Positions 1 to 6,864 are shown, counted from the stretch's first letter. The stretch: 24,904 nucleotides of DNA from Chloroflexota bacterium (GCA_021812905.1 JAKAMM010000002.1:1-24904), one strand, 5' to 3'. Notes: generated by a model not told the origin, from the letters alone. Numbers and translations: made by a program.

Positions 1-59
1 TCTCAACCCTGCAATACGGCTTATTATTTTGTAGAAACATCCAACACCATTGGGTCAAC

Positions 60-87
60 TTGACATTGCCTTGCCCTGTGCTAAAAT
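60..87 (+). promoter_or_regulatory. Sigma-70-type promoter for the roadblock/V4R operon
   Basis: TTGACA at 60-65 and TAAAAT at 82-87 are separated by 16 bases, a near-consensus housekeeping promoter. Transcription would begin near 94, giving a leader of about 68 bases before the TTG start at 162. The leader has a small possible hairpin, CCTCA at 90-94 with TGAGG at 102-106. Nothing else is recognisable in bases 1-59. The boxes are seen directly; activity is inferred. Confidence 0.7.
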
Positions 88-161
88 TGCCTCACTATGA
101 TTGAGGACAGCCCACTGGTACGCTTCGTGTGGTTGCCTCGTCCCTTTTATGGAGGGTCGTC

Positions 162-533
162 TTGACCAATAATCGTACGCAACAAATGGTGGACCGTCTG
201 CGCGAACTTCAGGCTTCCTCTCCCGATATTGAGGCTTCCGCTGTTGTCAGTGTTGACGGCCTGCCGATTGCTTCGGCCCTGCCACAGGGCGTTGAAGAAG
301 ATCGCGTCTCTGCTATGTCCGCCGCCATGCTTTCCCTCGGCGAACGTATCGCCAACGAATTGGGGCGCGGTTCCCTTGAGCAGGTTTATATCAAGGGCGA
401 AAAAGGATATGTGATGTTGATGTCGGTTGGTCAAGATGCCGTTCTGACTGCTCTCGCCCGCGAACAGGCCAAACTCGGACTTATCTTTTTGGATATGCGT
501 CGAGCCGCCGAAGATCTTACAAAATTGATCTAG
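162..533 (+). CDS. Roadblock/LC7 domain protein
   Basis: This 123-residue protein has the length and pattern of a single roadblock/LC7 domain: an N-terminal helix (RTQQMVDRLRELQA), a strand with VVSVDGLPIAS, a central helix rich in Ala and Ser, and strands ending in LTALAREQAKLGLIFLDMRRA. Roadblock proteins such as MglB usually regulate small Ras-like GTPases or act as dimeric scaffolds. I chose the TTG at 162 because GGAGGG at 151-156 sits 5 bases upstream; a GTG at 129 in the same frame has no ribosome site and would add 11 unconserved residues. The V4R gene follows after 10 bases, so the two are probably co-transcribed. No GTPase partner is encoded in the window, so its target is unknown. 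Confidence 0.85.
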   Translation: MTNNRTQQMVDRLRELQASSPDIEASAVVSVDGLPIASALPQGVEEDRVSAMSAAMLSLGERIANELGRGSLEQVYIKGEKGYVMLMSVGQDAVLTALAREQAKLGLIFLDMRRAAEDLTKLI

Positions 534-543
534 TGGAGATTGC

Positions 544-1179
544 ATGAGTCCTCTTCAAAAATCTGGCCTGTATTATCCCAATAAATTTGGCTTGATCATT
601 ATCAAGTCGCTTGAGGAAGTTATGGGCAGGAATGGTTTGAATGCCATTCTTAACCTTGCCGGTTTAAATAACTACGTTGAAAATTATCCCCCTGATAATC
701 TCGAAAAAAGCTTAGACTTTGTCGAGCTGTCCGCGATTGGCACCGGGCTGGAAGAAATGTATGGTCCGCGCGGCGGGCGCGGCCTTGCGCTGCGTGCCGG
801 GCGCGCAACTTTTTCCGATGCACTGAAAAATTTTGGCGCTCTGGCCGGTGTGGCCGACCTGGCGTTCGTGGTTCTCCCGCTTCATGCCAAACTGCGGATC
901 GGTCTGCCTTCAATGGCGAAGATCTTTAGTCAGTTGAGCGACCAGCACAGCACGTTCGAAGAAAAAGATAATGAATATATTTTCACCATTCATAAGTGCC
1001 CCTGTTGTTGGGGACGTCACGATGCCGACAAACCCGTTTGCTTCATCGCGACCGGCCTTCTACAGGAAGGACTCAAGTGGATCTCGGGCGGTAATGAATT
1101 CCGCGTGAATGAGTCCAAGTGCGTGGCAGTTGGTGATGATGTCTGCGAATTTGTCATCCAAAAAGAACCCATTTCATAG
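544..1179 (+). CDS. V4R (4-vinyl reductase) domain protein
   Basis: This 211-residue protein ends in a V4R domain, recognised by the C-terminal block with C152, C154 and C155 in CPCCWGR, C166, the glycine-rich segment TGLLQEGLKW, and then C193 and C201 in an E-x-x-C-x7-C pattern. V4R domains bind small hydrophobic ligands or metal and share their fold with the Bet3 subunit of the eukaryotic TRAPP tethering complex. The N-terminal half (about residues 1-60) resembles the helical lead-in of stand-alone V4R proteins. TGGAG lies just upstream of the ATG. It follows the roadblock gene by 10 bases, suggesting a joint sensing or scaffolding role. The ligand cannot be told from sequence, and a true vinyl reductase activity is unlikely without bacteriochlorophyll genes nearby. 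Confidence 0.82.
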   Translation: MSPLQKSGLYYPNKFGLIIIKSLEEVMGRNGLNAILNLAGLNNYVENYPPDNLEKSLDFVELSAIGTGLEEMYGPRGGRGLALRAGRATFSDALKNFGALAGVADLAFVVLPLHAKLRIGLPSMAKIFSQLSDQHSTFEEKDNEYIFTIHKCPCCWGRHDADKPVCFIATGLLQEGLKWISGGNEFRVNESKCVAVGDDVCEFVIQKEPIS

Positions 1180-1189
1180 CGGGGTGGTT

Positions 1190-1318
1190 GTGGCAGACGC
1201 CAAATCGAAGATCCTGATCGGTGAAGATGATCTCGACGTAGCTGAAATACCCCCCGTTTCGGGTCGCTTCGCCAGCGCCGAGCAGCTCAAAGTCGAGTTG
1301 CTGAGACGGAAACGTTAG
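1190..1318 (+). CDS. Possible small protein, 42 residues, unknown function
   Basis: An in-frame GTG at 1190 (or 1184) opens a 42-residue ORF, MADAKSKILIGEDDLDVAEI followed by a basic tail ending LLRRKR. It fills the gap between the V4R gene and the glycosyltransferase almost exactly: 10 bases after one stop and 8 bases before the next start. Its TAG stop overlaps the AGGAG ribosome site of the downstream gene. The upstream GGGGTGG is a poor, badly spaced ribosome site. I do not recognise the family. Its tight packing argues for a real gene, but a chance ORF cannot be excluded. Confidence 0.4.
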   Translation: MADAKSKILIGEDDLDVAEIPPVSGRFASAEQLKVELLRRKR

Positions 1319-1326
1319 GAGTTTGT

Positions 1327-2067
1327 TTGCGCATCGCAGTTGTCATCCCAACTTATAACGAAGCGGAGAACCTGCCCAAACTGGTCTCCGCTTTATTTAC
1401 GCTTCCGCTCGACCTTCATCTTTTGATCGTGGACGACAACAGTCCCGACGGAACCGGCCGCATTGCAGACGAATTAGCGATGAAGGATTCGCGCGTGCGA
1501 GTTCTTCACCGTGCAGGGAAGCTGGGATTGCGCTCCGCATATCTCGAAGGCTTCCGCCTCGTTCTGGACGATGGGGCGGATGCCGTTCTGCAAATGGACG
1601 CCGACTTTTCGCATGATCCCGCCAAAATTCCCGCCATGGCCGAGCTTCTTAAATCTTATGATATCGTGCTTGGTTCACGTTACATCAAAGGCGGCTCGGT
1701 GGATGAGCAGTGGCCGCTCTGGCGTAAACAGCTTTCCGCATTTGGAAACTTTTACGCCCGCACAATTTTGGGCATGCCCCTGCATGATGTGACCACCGGT
1801 TTTCGTCTCTGGCGGCGTGCGACTCTTTTGGGCATGCCATTCAATCGTATCCAATCCAGCGGTTATATTTTTCTGGTAGAGATGGCCTATCTCGCTCACT
1901 GCCTCGAATACAAAATTGGAGAAGTTCCCATCTATTTCGCCGACCGCCGCTGGGGCAAATCCAAGATGTCATTTAAGATACAAGCTGAGGCCGCCATGCG
2001 GGTTTGGTCTGTCTGGTGGAATTATCGCGATCTGCGGCGCAAAGGCCGGGCCGCACGCGTGGGATAA
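1327..2067 (+). CDS. Polyprenol-phosphate mannosyltransferase, DPM1-like GT2
   Basis: This 246-residue GT-A fold enzyme most resembles dolichol-phosphate mannose synthase. It would transfer mannose or a similar sugar from a nucleotide sugar to polyprenyl phosphate at the inner face of the membrane. Visible signatures are VIPTYNEAENL at the N terminus, D36-D37 in VDDNSPDGT, the metal-binding D91-A-D93 in QMDADFSHDP, GSRY, the acceptor-side TTGFR, and the C-terminal RRWGKSKMS. It has no C-terminal membrane helices, as in the shorter DPM1 class. Translation starts at TTG with AGGAG at 1317-1321, 5 bases upstream. The lipid-linked sugar could serve GT-C transferases such as the one at 16537-18621, but that link is inferred. 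Confidence 0.88.
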   Translation: MRIAVVIPTYNEAENLPKLVSALFTLPLDLHLLIVDDNSPDGTGRIADELAMKDSRVRVLHRAGKLGLRSAYLEGFRLVLDDGADAVLQMDADFSHDPAKIPAMAELLKSYDIVLGSRYIKGGSVDEQWPLWRKQLSAFGNFYARTILGMPLHDVTTGFRLWRRATLLGMPFNRIQSSGYIFLVEMAYLAHCLEYKIGEVPIYFADRRWGKSKMSFKIQAEAAMRVWSVWWNYRDLRRKGRAARVG

Positions 2068-2083
2068 AGCATCGCCTGCGGTT

Positions 2084-2114
2084 TTGATTTTGTTTCACTC
2101 AGGGCGGTTATAAT
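2084..2114 (+). promoter_or_regulatory. Probable leaderless promoter of moaC
   Basis: A perfect TATAAT at 2109-2114 stands 7 bases before the moaC ATG at 2122, so transcription would start at or next to the A of the start codon. TTGATT at 2084-2089 is the best -35, with a long 19-base spacer. There is no Shine-Dalgarno sequence before the ATG, which fits a leaderless mRNA. The -10 is clear; the start site is inferred. Confidence 0.55.
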
Positions 2115-2121
2115 TGTCTTC

Positions 2122-2601
2122 ATGCCAACCAAGTTAACTCATCTCGATGAAAGCGGACGCGTTCACATGGTGGACGTCGGCCCCAAACCGGATACCGAGC
2201 GCATTGCGGTAGCTCGCGGCGAAGTCCACATGAAGAAAGAGACGTTTGACCTGATCCGCGCTGGACAGATCAAAAAAGGCGACGTGTTGACAATTGCCCA
2301 GATCGCGGGTATCACCGCATCCAAGCGGACCTCTGACCTGATCCCGTTGTGTCATCCTTTGCCGCTCACCCAAGTCGACGTAACCCTCGCGCTCGACGAA
2401 TCTTTGCCCGGCATCATCATTACGGCCACGACAAAGACTACCGGCAAAACCGGCGTCGAGATGGAAGCCCTGACCGCCGTCTCAGTCGCGGCGCTGACGA
2501 TTTATGATATGGCCAAAGCCGCCGAGAAGACCATGCGCATCCAGAATATTCGCTTGGTCGAAAAGCATGGCGGTCGAAGCGGTGACGTAGTGAATGAATA
2601 A
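2122..2601 (+). CDS. moaC: Cyclic pyranopterin monophosphate synthase MoaC
   Basis: MoaC converts the MoaA product 3',8-cyclo-GTP to cyclic pyranopterin monophosphate, the first pterin intermediate of molybdenum cofactor synthesis, as a cytosolic hexamer. The protein has 159 residues, the usual size. Family landmarks are present: [10 protein letters not shown] with H78, the G-V-E113-M-E115 segment followed by [15 protein letters not shown], and the C-terminal EKHGGRSGD carrying the conserved active-site lysine region. It begins a moaC-moaD-moaE run (gaps of 18 and 12 bases). It has its own -10 box at 2109-2114 and no ribosome site. moaA and moaB are absent from the window and must be encoded elsewhere. 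Confidence 0.96.
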   Translation: MPTKLTHLDESGRVHMVDVGPKPDTERIAVARGEVHMKKETFDLIRAGQIKKGDVLTIAQIAGITASKRTSDLIPLCHPLPLTQVDVTLALDESLPGIIITATTKTTGKTGVEMEALTAVSVAALTIYDMAKAAEKTMRIQNIRLVEKHGGRSGDVVNE

Positions 2602-2619
2602 AAATTTTTGAGGTTTGAA

Positions 2620-2865
2620 ATGTCCGTGAAAATCCTATTCTTTGCCAACCTGCGCGACCGCGCTGGGACAAAATCTCTTGAGCTCGAAATCTCGGAAGGC
2701 ACAACTGTGCAGGGATTGAAAGATCAGATCGCGCGCGATTATCCAAATCTCAAACAATCCATGCAAGCTGTATTGATCTCTATCAATCGCGAATATGCTT
2801 TTGACGAAGCAGTCGTCGCGGACGGCTCGGAAGTTGCCATGTTCCCACCGGTCAGCGGGGGATGA
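2620..2865 (+). CDS. moaD: Molybdopterin synthase small subunit MoaD
   Basis: This is an 81-residue ubiquitin-fold sulfur carrier. Its C-terminal Gly80-Gly81, in PPVSGG, is the tail that is adenylated and thiocarboxylated and then inserts into MoaE to deliver sulfur to the pterin. The N terminus (VKILFFANLRDRAG) and the middle (EGTTVQGLKDQI) match the family, and the length is typical. The ATG at 2620 is chosen because GAGG at 2610-2613 lies 6 bases upstream; an in-frame TTG at 2608 precedes that site. It sits between moaC and moaE, its two pathway neighbours. Confidence 0.94.
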   Translation: MSVKILFFANLRDRAGTKSLELEISEGTTVQGLKDQIARDYPNLKQSMQAVLISINREYAFDEAVVADGSEVAMFPPVSGG

Positions 2866-2877
2866 TAAACCTTCAAC

Positions 2878-3345
2878 ATGCAACCTTCAAACCTGCCAAC
2901 TGTTTTCTCCATCACCGAAGACGAGATTGATCTCAACGATCTGCTCGCAAAGATCACGCTGACCTCAACAGGAGCAGCCGCAATCTTTACCGGCATGGTG
3001 CGCGGAGTTACAGCGCGCGAAAACCCGCACGAAACTGCCTATCTCGAATACGAAGCCTATGTCCCGATGGCCGAAGCCAAAATGAAGCAAGTCGCCGACG
3101 AGATCCGTGTCAGGTGGCCGGTCATCGAAGGCATTGCCATTGTCCAGCGCATCGGTAAACTTTATCCAAAGACGCCAACCGTGCTTATCGCCTGCACTGC
3201 CGCTCATCGCGATACCGGTGTCTTCGACGCTGCGCGTTATGGCATTGATCGCCTGAAGGAAATTGTTCCGGTCTGGAAGAAAGAAGTCAGCCCCGACGGT
3301 GAATCCTGGGTCGAAGGCGATTACATTCCGAAGCCGGGCGAGTAA
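2878..3345 (+). CDS. moaE: Molybdopterin synthase catalytic subunit MoaE
   Basis: MoaE is the large subunit of molybdopterin synthase and uses two MoaD thiocarboxylates to make the dithiolene of molybdopterin. The 155-residue protein shows GAAAIFTGMVRG, the LEYEAY-x-x-MA motif, AHRDTGVFDA, and RLKEIVPVWKKE. K127 and K134 are spaced like the catalytic lysines of the E. coli enzyme. Homology begins only at about residue 9 (VFSITEDEI). The first residues come from an AACCTTCAA short repeat that flanks the ATG on both sides, and there is no well-placed ribosome site. The start is therefore the least certain part; the gene itself is secure. Confidence 0.95.
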   Translation: MQPSNLPTVFSITEDEIDLNDLLAKITLTSTGAAAIFTGMVRGVTARENPHETAYLEYEAYVPMAEAKMKQVADEIRVRWPVIEGIAIVQRIGKLYPKTPTVLIACTAAHRDTGVFDAARYGIDRLKEIVPVWKKEVSPDGESWVEGDYIPKPGE

Positions 3346-3361
3346 AAGAGGAATAGCCAGC

Positions 3362-3907
3362 ATGTCTTTTCCTTTGGAAACAGAACGTCTTATTATCCGT
3401 CCCTTCCGTGACGCGGATGTTGATTCTTTTCTCGCCTATCGCAACGACCCTGAAGTCGCCAGGTATCAAGGCTGGGGTTTTCCGTATTCTCGCGAGAAAG
3501 CGGTCGAATTCATTGCCCAGATAAAAACAGTAAGCCCCGTTGCAGTTGGCATAAATTATCAAGCCGCCATCGAGGACAAGGAAACAGGCGAATTGGTTGG
3601 TGATCTTTTCTATCTGCTGGGACAGGGCGATTCCCCACAAGCCCGCGTTGGATATACTTTGTCGCGCTTGCATTGGAAAAAAGGATATGCGAGTGAAGCG
3701 ACGGCGCGCCTGCTGGATTTCTTTTTTTCTGAACTTGCTGTTCATCGTGTGGTTGCAGATTGCGATACAGAGAATACGGCATCTGTTCGGTTGTTGGAAC
3801 GGCTCGGTTTTCGGCGTGAAGCCCATTTCATCGAGAGTTTCTGGATGGGGAATTATTGGGGCGACGAATACTATTACGGCATTCTCGAGCGCGAGTGGAA
3901 AAAATGA
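3362..3907 (+). CDS. GNAT family N-acetyltransferase, RimJ/RimL type
   Basis: This 181-residue protein has the Acetyltransf_3 layout: an N-terminal ETERLIIRPFRDADVDSFL, a mid-domain strand GELVGDLFYLL, the acetyl-CoA loop region RVGYTLSRLHWKKGYASEA, and the C-terminal N-x-A-S-V-R-L-L-E-R-L-GFRREA signature. Such enzymes move an acetyl group from acetyl-CoA to a protein N terminus or a small amine; the substrate here is unknown. The ATG at 3362 has GAGG at 3348-3351, 10 bases upstream; the open frame extends further upstream but overlaps moaE. Its TGA stop overlaps the ATG of threonine synthase in an ATGA junction, so their translation is probably coupled. Confidence 0.88.
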   Translation: MSFPLETERLIIRPFRDADVDSFLAYRNDPEVARYQGWGFPYSREKAVEFIAQIKTVSPVAVGINYQAAIEDKETGELVGDLFYLLGQGDSPQARVGYTLSRLHWKKGYASEATARLLDFFFSELAVHRVVADCDTENTASVRLLERLGFRREAHFIESFWMGNYWGDEYYYGILEREWKK

Positions 3908-4983
3908 AAATTGCCTGCACGAATTGCGGACAGAAATATCCGGATAGCGGCATGCCGTATCAATGTCCAAATTGCGGCGGATTATTTGACTTGGCCGCGC
4001 CTTTGACCTTCAACCTTCCACCTTCAACATCCAACCGTCCTGGCATCTGGCGCTACGCCTCTTCCTTTGACCTTGATGTGGCTCCCGTTTCATTGGGCGA
4101 AGGCAACACTCCGCTCGTTCCCGCTAAAGCTTTTGGCCGCGAAGTTTTTTTCAAATGCGAATATTCCAATCCAAGCGGGTCATTCAAAGATCGCGGCTCG
4201 GCGACTCTGGTGGCGGCCATGCAAGCGCGCGGCGTGACCGAAGCCATCGAAGATTCTTCTGGTAACGCAGGCGCATCCTTCGCGGCGTACGCGGCGCGTG
4301 CGGGAATCAAAGCGCGCGTGTTTGTGCCTGAATCTGCTTCGGGGCCAAAGCGACTACAAATCGAAATGTATGGCGCAGAATTGATACCTGTGCCTGGTCC
4401 GCGTGCAAACGCGTCGGAAGCGGTTCGCAAGGCTGCCGAGGCTGGAATGATTTATGCCAGTCATGCTTATTTGCCATTCAACATTCCCGGCTATGCCACT
4501 TGCGCGTACGAAATTGTCGAGCAGCTCGGACGCGCTCCCGGCGCGGTCATCATTCCCGCCGGTCAGGGCGGACTCGTGCTTGGCATGGGGCGCGGCTTTG
4601 AAGCAATGTTGAATGCCGACATGGTCGAAAATATGCCGATGCTGGTCGGCGTGCAGGCCAGCGCCTGCCAGCCGCTGGTTGCGCTTTGGAACCATGGTAC
4701 GATGGACGGCGTCAGCGATAACCAGACAGTGGCGGAAGGCGTGCGCGGGCGTTCGTTGCGGGCAAAGGCTGTCGTTGAGATGACGCGTCGAAGCGGCGGC
4801 CGCTTTATGTCCGTGGATGAAGCGTTTATCCTGTCCGGGCGTGACGCATTAGCGCGTCTGGGGTTTTATGTAGAGCCTACGTCGGCGCTCGTCTGGCACG
4901 CGTTGGAGGAAAATATTCTAAGTTTGCCCGATCCGGTTGTGGTTGTGCTGACCGGTTCAGGTTTGAAATCGTTGAGCGAATAA
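3904..4983 (+). CDS. thrC: Threonine synthase with N-terminal zinc ribbon
   Basis: This PLP enzyme would convert O-phosphohomoserine to threonine. The first 26 residues form a zinc ribbon with two C-x2-C pairs (CTNC near residue 5 and CPNC near residue 23). The fold II domain follows: K95 in SGSFKDRGS is the Schiff-base lysine, SSGNAGASFAAYAARAG binds the cofactor phosphate side, and LTGSGLKS closes the protein. The 359-residue length is normal. Residues of about 34-45, between ribbon and catalytic domain, are encoded by an ACCTTCAAC-type repeat and look like a repeat-derived linker. The start overlaps the GNAT stop by 4 bases. A related PLP enzyme acting on another amino acid is possible but less likely. 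Confidence 0.88.
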   Translation: MKIACTNCGQKYPDSGMPYQCPNCGGLFDLAAPLTFNLPPSTSNRPGIWRYASSFDLDVAPVSLGEGNTPLVPAKAFGREVFFKCEYSNPSGSFKDRGSATLVAAMQARGVTEAIEDSSGNAGASFAAYAARAGIKARVFVPESASGPKRLQIEMYGAELIPVPGPRANASEAVRKAAEAGMIYASHAYLPFNIPGYATCAYEIVEQLGRAPGAVIIPAGQGGLVLGMGRGFEAMLNADMVENMPMLVGVQASACQPLVALWNHGTMDGVSDNQTVAEGVRGRSLRAKAVVEMTRRSGGRFMSVDEAFILSGRDALARLGFYVEPTSALVWHALEENILSLPDPVVVVLTGSGLKSLSE

Positions 4984-4993
4984 CGGAGGTTTT

Positions 4994-6232
4994 ATGGAAC
5001 GCATTGTTATCACGGGCATGGGCACGGTCAACCCGCTGGGCTTGAATGTGGCCGAGACGTGGAAAAATGTGACCAACGGCGTTTCGGGTGTGGCGCCCAT
5101 CGCGCAGTTCGACGCCAGCAATTTACAGGTGCAGATTGCCTGTGAACTGAAAGGCTTTGAGCCGGATAAATTTATGGACGCCAAGGAGTCCCGTCGCCGT
5201 GATCGTTTTGAACAGATGGCGACCGCAGCCGCGAATGAGGCTCTGAGAAATTCGGGCTTGGAAATCACAGATTCCAACACAGCTCGCACCGGTGTGATCA
5301 TTTCTTCTGCGATTGGAGGATTGAAATCTTTTCAGGATGCGGTTATCACGGATGTGACCGAAGGGCCGCGGCGCGTCAGCCCGTTTTTGATCCCGATGCT
5401 GATGTCGAATGGCGGCGCAGGCATTGTGGCGATCGATCATGGCATTAAAGGTCCGTGCTTCTCTGTTGCATCGGCCTGCGCTTCTGGCGCGGACGGAATT
5501 GGCATGGCTTTCATGATGCTGCGCGCTGGGATGATCGATGCTTGTTTGGCGGGCGCATCCGAGTCTACGGTGGCGCATATCGGCGTGGCGGCCTTTGACC
5601 GCATCGGCGCCATGTCGCGCCACAATGAGGATTATTCGATGACTCCCCAGCCGTTCGATAGGAATCGCGATGGGCTGGTGATGGGCGAGGGCGCGGCCGT
5701 GCTGGCGCTCGAGAGCGAGTCGCACGCCAAAGCGCGCGGTGCGAATATTCTGGCGGAGTTGGCTGGTTATGGGTCAACTGCCGACGCGTATCACGTTACG
5801 GCTCCGCAGGAATTCGGGGAGGGCGGCGCGGCGGCCATTCGTCAGGCTTTGTATTCGGCGCAGGCCAACGCAGACGATGTGGGTTACATCAGCGCTCACG
5901 GCACGGGAACACAATTGAATGATCAATCAGAGACGCGCGCGGTCAAGGCGGCCTTTGGCGCAGATCTTGCTCATAAAATCCCGATCTCCTCGACCAAGTC
6001 CATGACCGGGCATATGATGGGCGCGACCGGCGCGCTGGAAGTTATCTTCTGTGTGCAGGCGGTGCGCGAAGGACTGCTTCCACCCACCATTCATTACGAA
6101 ACGCCCGACCCCGAATGTGATCTGGACTACATTCCGAACAAGGCGCGTGAGAAAAAGGTCACTATGGCGATCAGCAATGCTTTTGGATTTGGCGGTCACA
6201 ACGCTGTACTGGCGGTGAGGAAATACCAGTAG
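4994..6232 (+). CDS. fabF: Beta-ketoacyl-ACP synthase II
   Basis: This 412-residue condensing enzyme has the full KAS II triad: C162 in SVASACASG, H302 in SAHGTGT, and H340 in KSMTGHMMGATGA, with the C-terminal glycine loop NAFGFGGHN. It would elongate acyl-ACP with malonyl-ACP in fatty acid synthesis. Length and motifs are standard. GGAGG lies 5 bases before the ATG. It follows threonine synthase by 10 bases, although the two pathways are unrelated. The last two codons and the stop belong to a degenerate seven-base repeat that continues into the intergenic region. Some homologues serve polyketide or specialised lipid synthesis, but there is no ACP or ketoreductase gene nearby to support that. 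Confidence 0.93.
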   Translation: MERIVITGMGTVNPLGLNVAETWKNVTNGVSGVAPIAQFDASNLQVQIACELKGFEPDKFMDAKESRRRDRFEQMATAAANEALRNSGLEITDSNTARTGVIISSAIGGLKSFQDAVITDVTEGPRRVSPFLIPMLMSNGGAGIVAIDHGIKGPCFSVASACASGADGIGMAFMMLRAGMIDACLAGASESTVAHIGVAAFDRIGAMSRHNEDYSMTPQPFDRNRDGLVMGEGAAVLALESESHAKARGANILAELAGYGSTADAYHVTAPQEFGEGGAAAIRQALYSAQANADDVGYISAHGTGTQLNDQSETRAVKAAFGADLAHKIPISSTKSMTGHMMGATGALEVIFCVQAVREGLLPPTIHYETPDPECDLDYIPNKAREKKVTMAISNAFGFGGHNAVLAVRKYQ

Positions 6233-6272
6233 GCAGTGGTCAGTAATCAGTGGTCAGTTGTCAGTAAACAGT
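6224..6272 (+). repeat. Degenerate heptamer tandem repeat (NNNCAGT)x7
   Basis: Seven consecutive seven-base units end in CAGT: taccagt, aggcagt, ggtcagt, aatcagt, ggtcagt, tgtcagt and aaacagt. The first units cover the last codons and TAG stop of fabF; the rest are intergenic. Each unit keeps CAGT in exact register while the first three bases vary. Confidence 0.8.
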
Positions 6273-6300
6273 TTCTAGCCACCTGACAGTTTCATCAGCA

Positions 6301-6348
6301 TGGTGGTCGAGTAGCCCCGAGTGCAGTTCGAGGGGCGTATCGAGACCA
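6301..6348 (-). repeat. REP-like palindromic intergenic element
   Basis: The element is bounded by TGGTCGAGTAG (6304-6314) and CGTATCGAGACCA (6336-6348). Its core is GCCCC at 6314-6318 pairing with GGGGC at 6332-6336. On the minus strand it reads TGGTCTCGATACG...CTACTCGACCA, which I recall as the ends of a dispersed intergenic repeat seen in many bacterial genomes. That recognition is from memory. It lies between fabF and the rplS promoter. Confidence 0.5.
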
Positions 6349-6382
6349 TATTTACGGGAATTTTCGGTTTTCAGTCGCGGGC

Positions 6383-6411
6383 TTGTGAAAGCAGAATTTG
6401 CGTGCTATAAT
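6383..6411 (+). promoter_or_regulatory. Promoter of rplS
   Basis: TTGTGA at 6383-6388 and a perfect TATAAT at 6406-6411 are separated by exactly 17 bases. The expected start is near 6418, giving a leader of about 45 bases to the rplS start codon. This separates rplS transcription from the upstream fabF operon. Confidence 0.78.
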
Positions 6412-6462
6412 CCGCCGTCGCTTAAAAAAGAATATATTTTCATATCGTAAGGAAGAATGGCA

Positions 6463-6810
6463 ATGACAGACATGATAAAGGCCGTTGAGGCCAAGAAGAA
6501 CGAGAATATCCCTGAACTGCGCTCCGGTGATTCTGTTAATGTGCATGTCAAGATCAAAGAAGGCGATCGCGAGCGCATTCAGGAATTCAAGGGCATCGTC
6601 ATCCGCTTGCGCAAGGGAGGTAACGATGCGAACATTACCGTCCGCCGTATGGCTTCCAACGGCATCGGTGTCGAACGCACTTTCCTGCTCCGTTCGCCGC
6701 GCATTGACAAGGTGGTGGTCGAACGCCACAATCAGGTGAACCGCGCGCAGCTCTACTTTATGCGCGGCCGCACGGGCAAGTCGGCCCGACTCAAACAGAA
6801 ATTCGACTAG
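6463..6810 (+). CDS. rplS: 50S ribosomal protein L19 (bL19)
   Basis: This 115-residue basic protein is bL19, located at the 30S-50S interface of the large ribosomal subunit. Family signatures are IPELRSGDSVNVHVKIKEG, RERIQEFKGIVIR, GVERTFLLRSPRIDKV, and the C-terminal AQLYFMRGRTGKSARLKQ. Two ATGs are possible. The one at 6463 is preferred because AGGAAG at 6450-6455 lies 7 bases before it, whereas it nearly touches the ATG at 6457. Unlike many genomes, the usual rpsP-rimM-trmD neighbours are not adjacent. The gene has its own promoter and a strong hairpin just after its stop, so it is close to a single-gene unit. Confidence 0.97.
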   Translation: MTDMIKAVEAKKNENIPELRSGDSVNVHVKIKEGDRERIQEFKGIVIRLRKGGNDANITVRRMASNGIGVERTFLLRSPRIDKVVVERHNQVNRAQLYFMRGRTGKSARLKQKFD

Positions 6811-6815
6811 ACTCA

Positions 6816-6853
6816 AAAGTCAAAGGGCGCAGGCAACTGCGCCCTTTGACTTT
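6816..6853 (+). terminator. Perfect 17-bp stem-loop after rplS
   Basis: The arm at 6816-6832 is a perfect reverse complement of 6837-6853, with a GCAA tetraloop at 6833-6836. The stem lies 5 bases after the rplS stop. No long T tract follows (only TTTAGC), so it may act as a weak terminator, an mRNA-stabilising or processing hairpin, or both. The next gene's ribosome site begins 3 bases after the stem. Confidence 0.65.
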
Positions 6854-6864
6854 AGCAGGTGACC

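Noticed and set aside
147..545. Minus-strand 132-codon ORF opposite the roadblock gene
   Set aside because: It is a shadow of the roadblock gene, lacks a ribosome site and shows no protein family features.
3263..3361. Longer start for the GNAT gene
   Set aside because: It would overlap moaE by over 80 bases and add unconserved residues, while the ATG at 3362 has a GAGG site.
3856..3903. Longer start for threonine synthase
   Set aside because: The zinc ribbon begins right after the ATG at 3904, which forms a normal ATGA overlap with the GNAT stop.
3287..3970. Minus-strand 227-codon ORF opposite the GNAT gene
   Set aside because: Its length is notable, but the plus-strand GNAT motifs are clear and the reverse frame has no recognisable domain.
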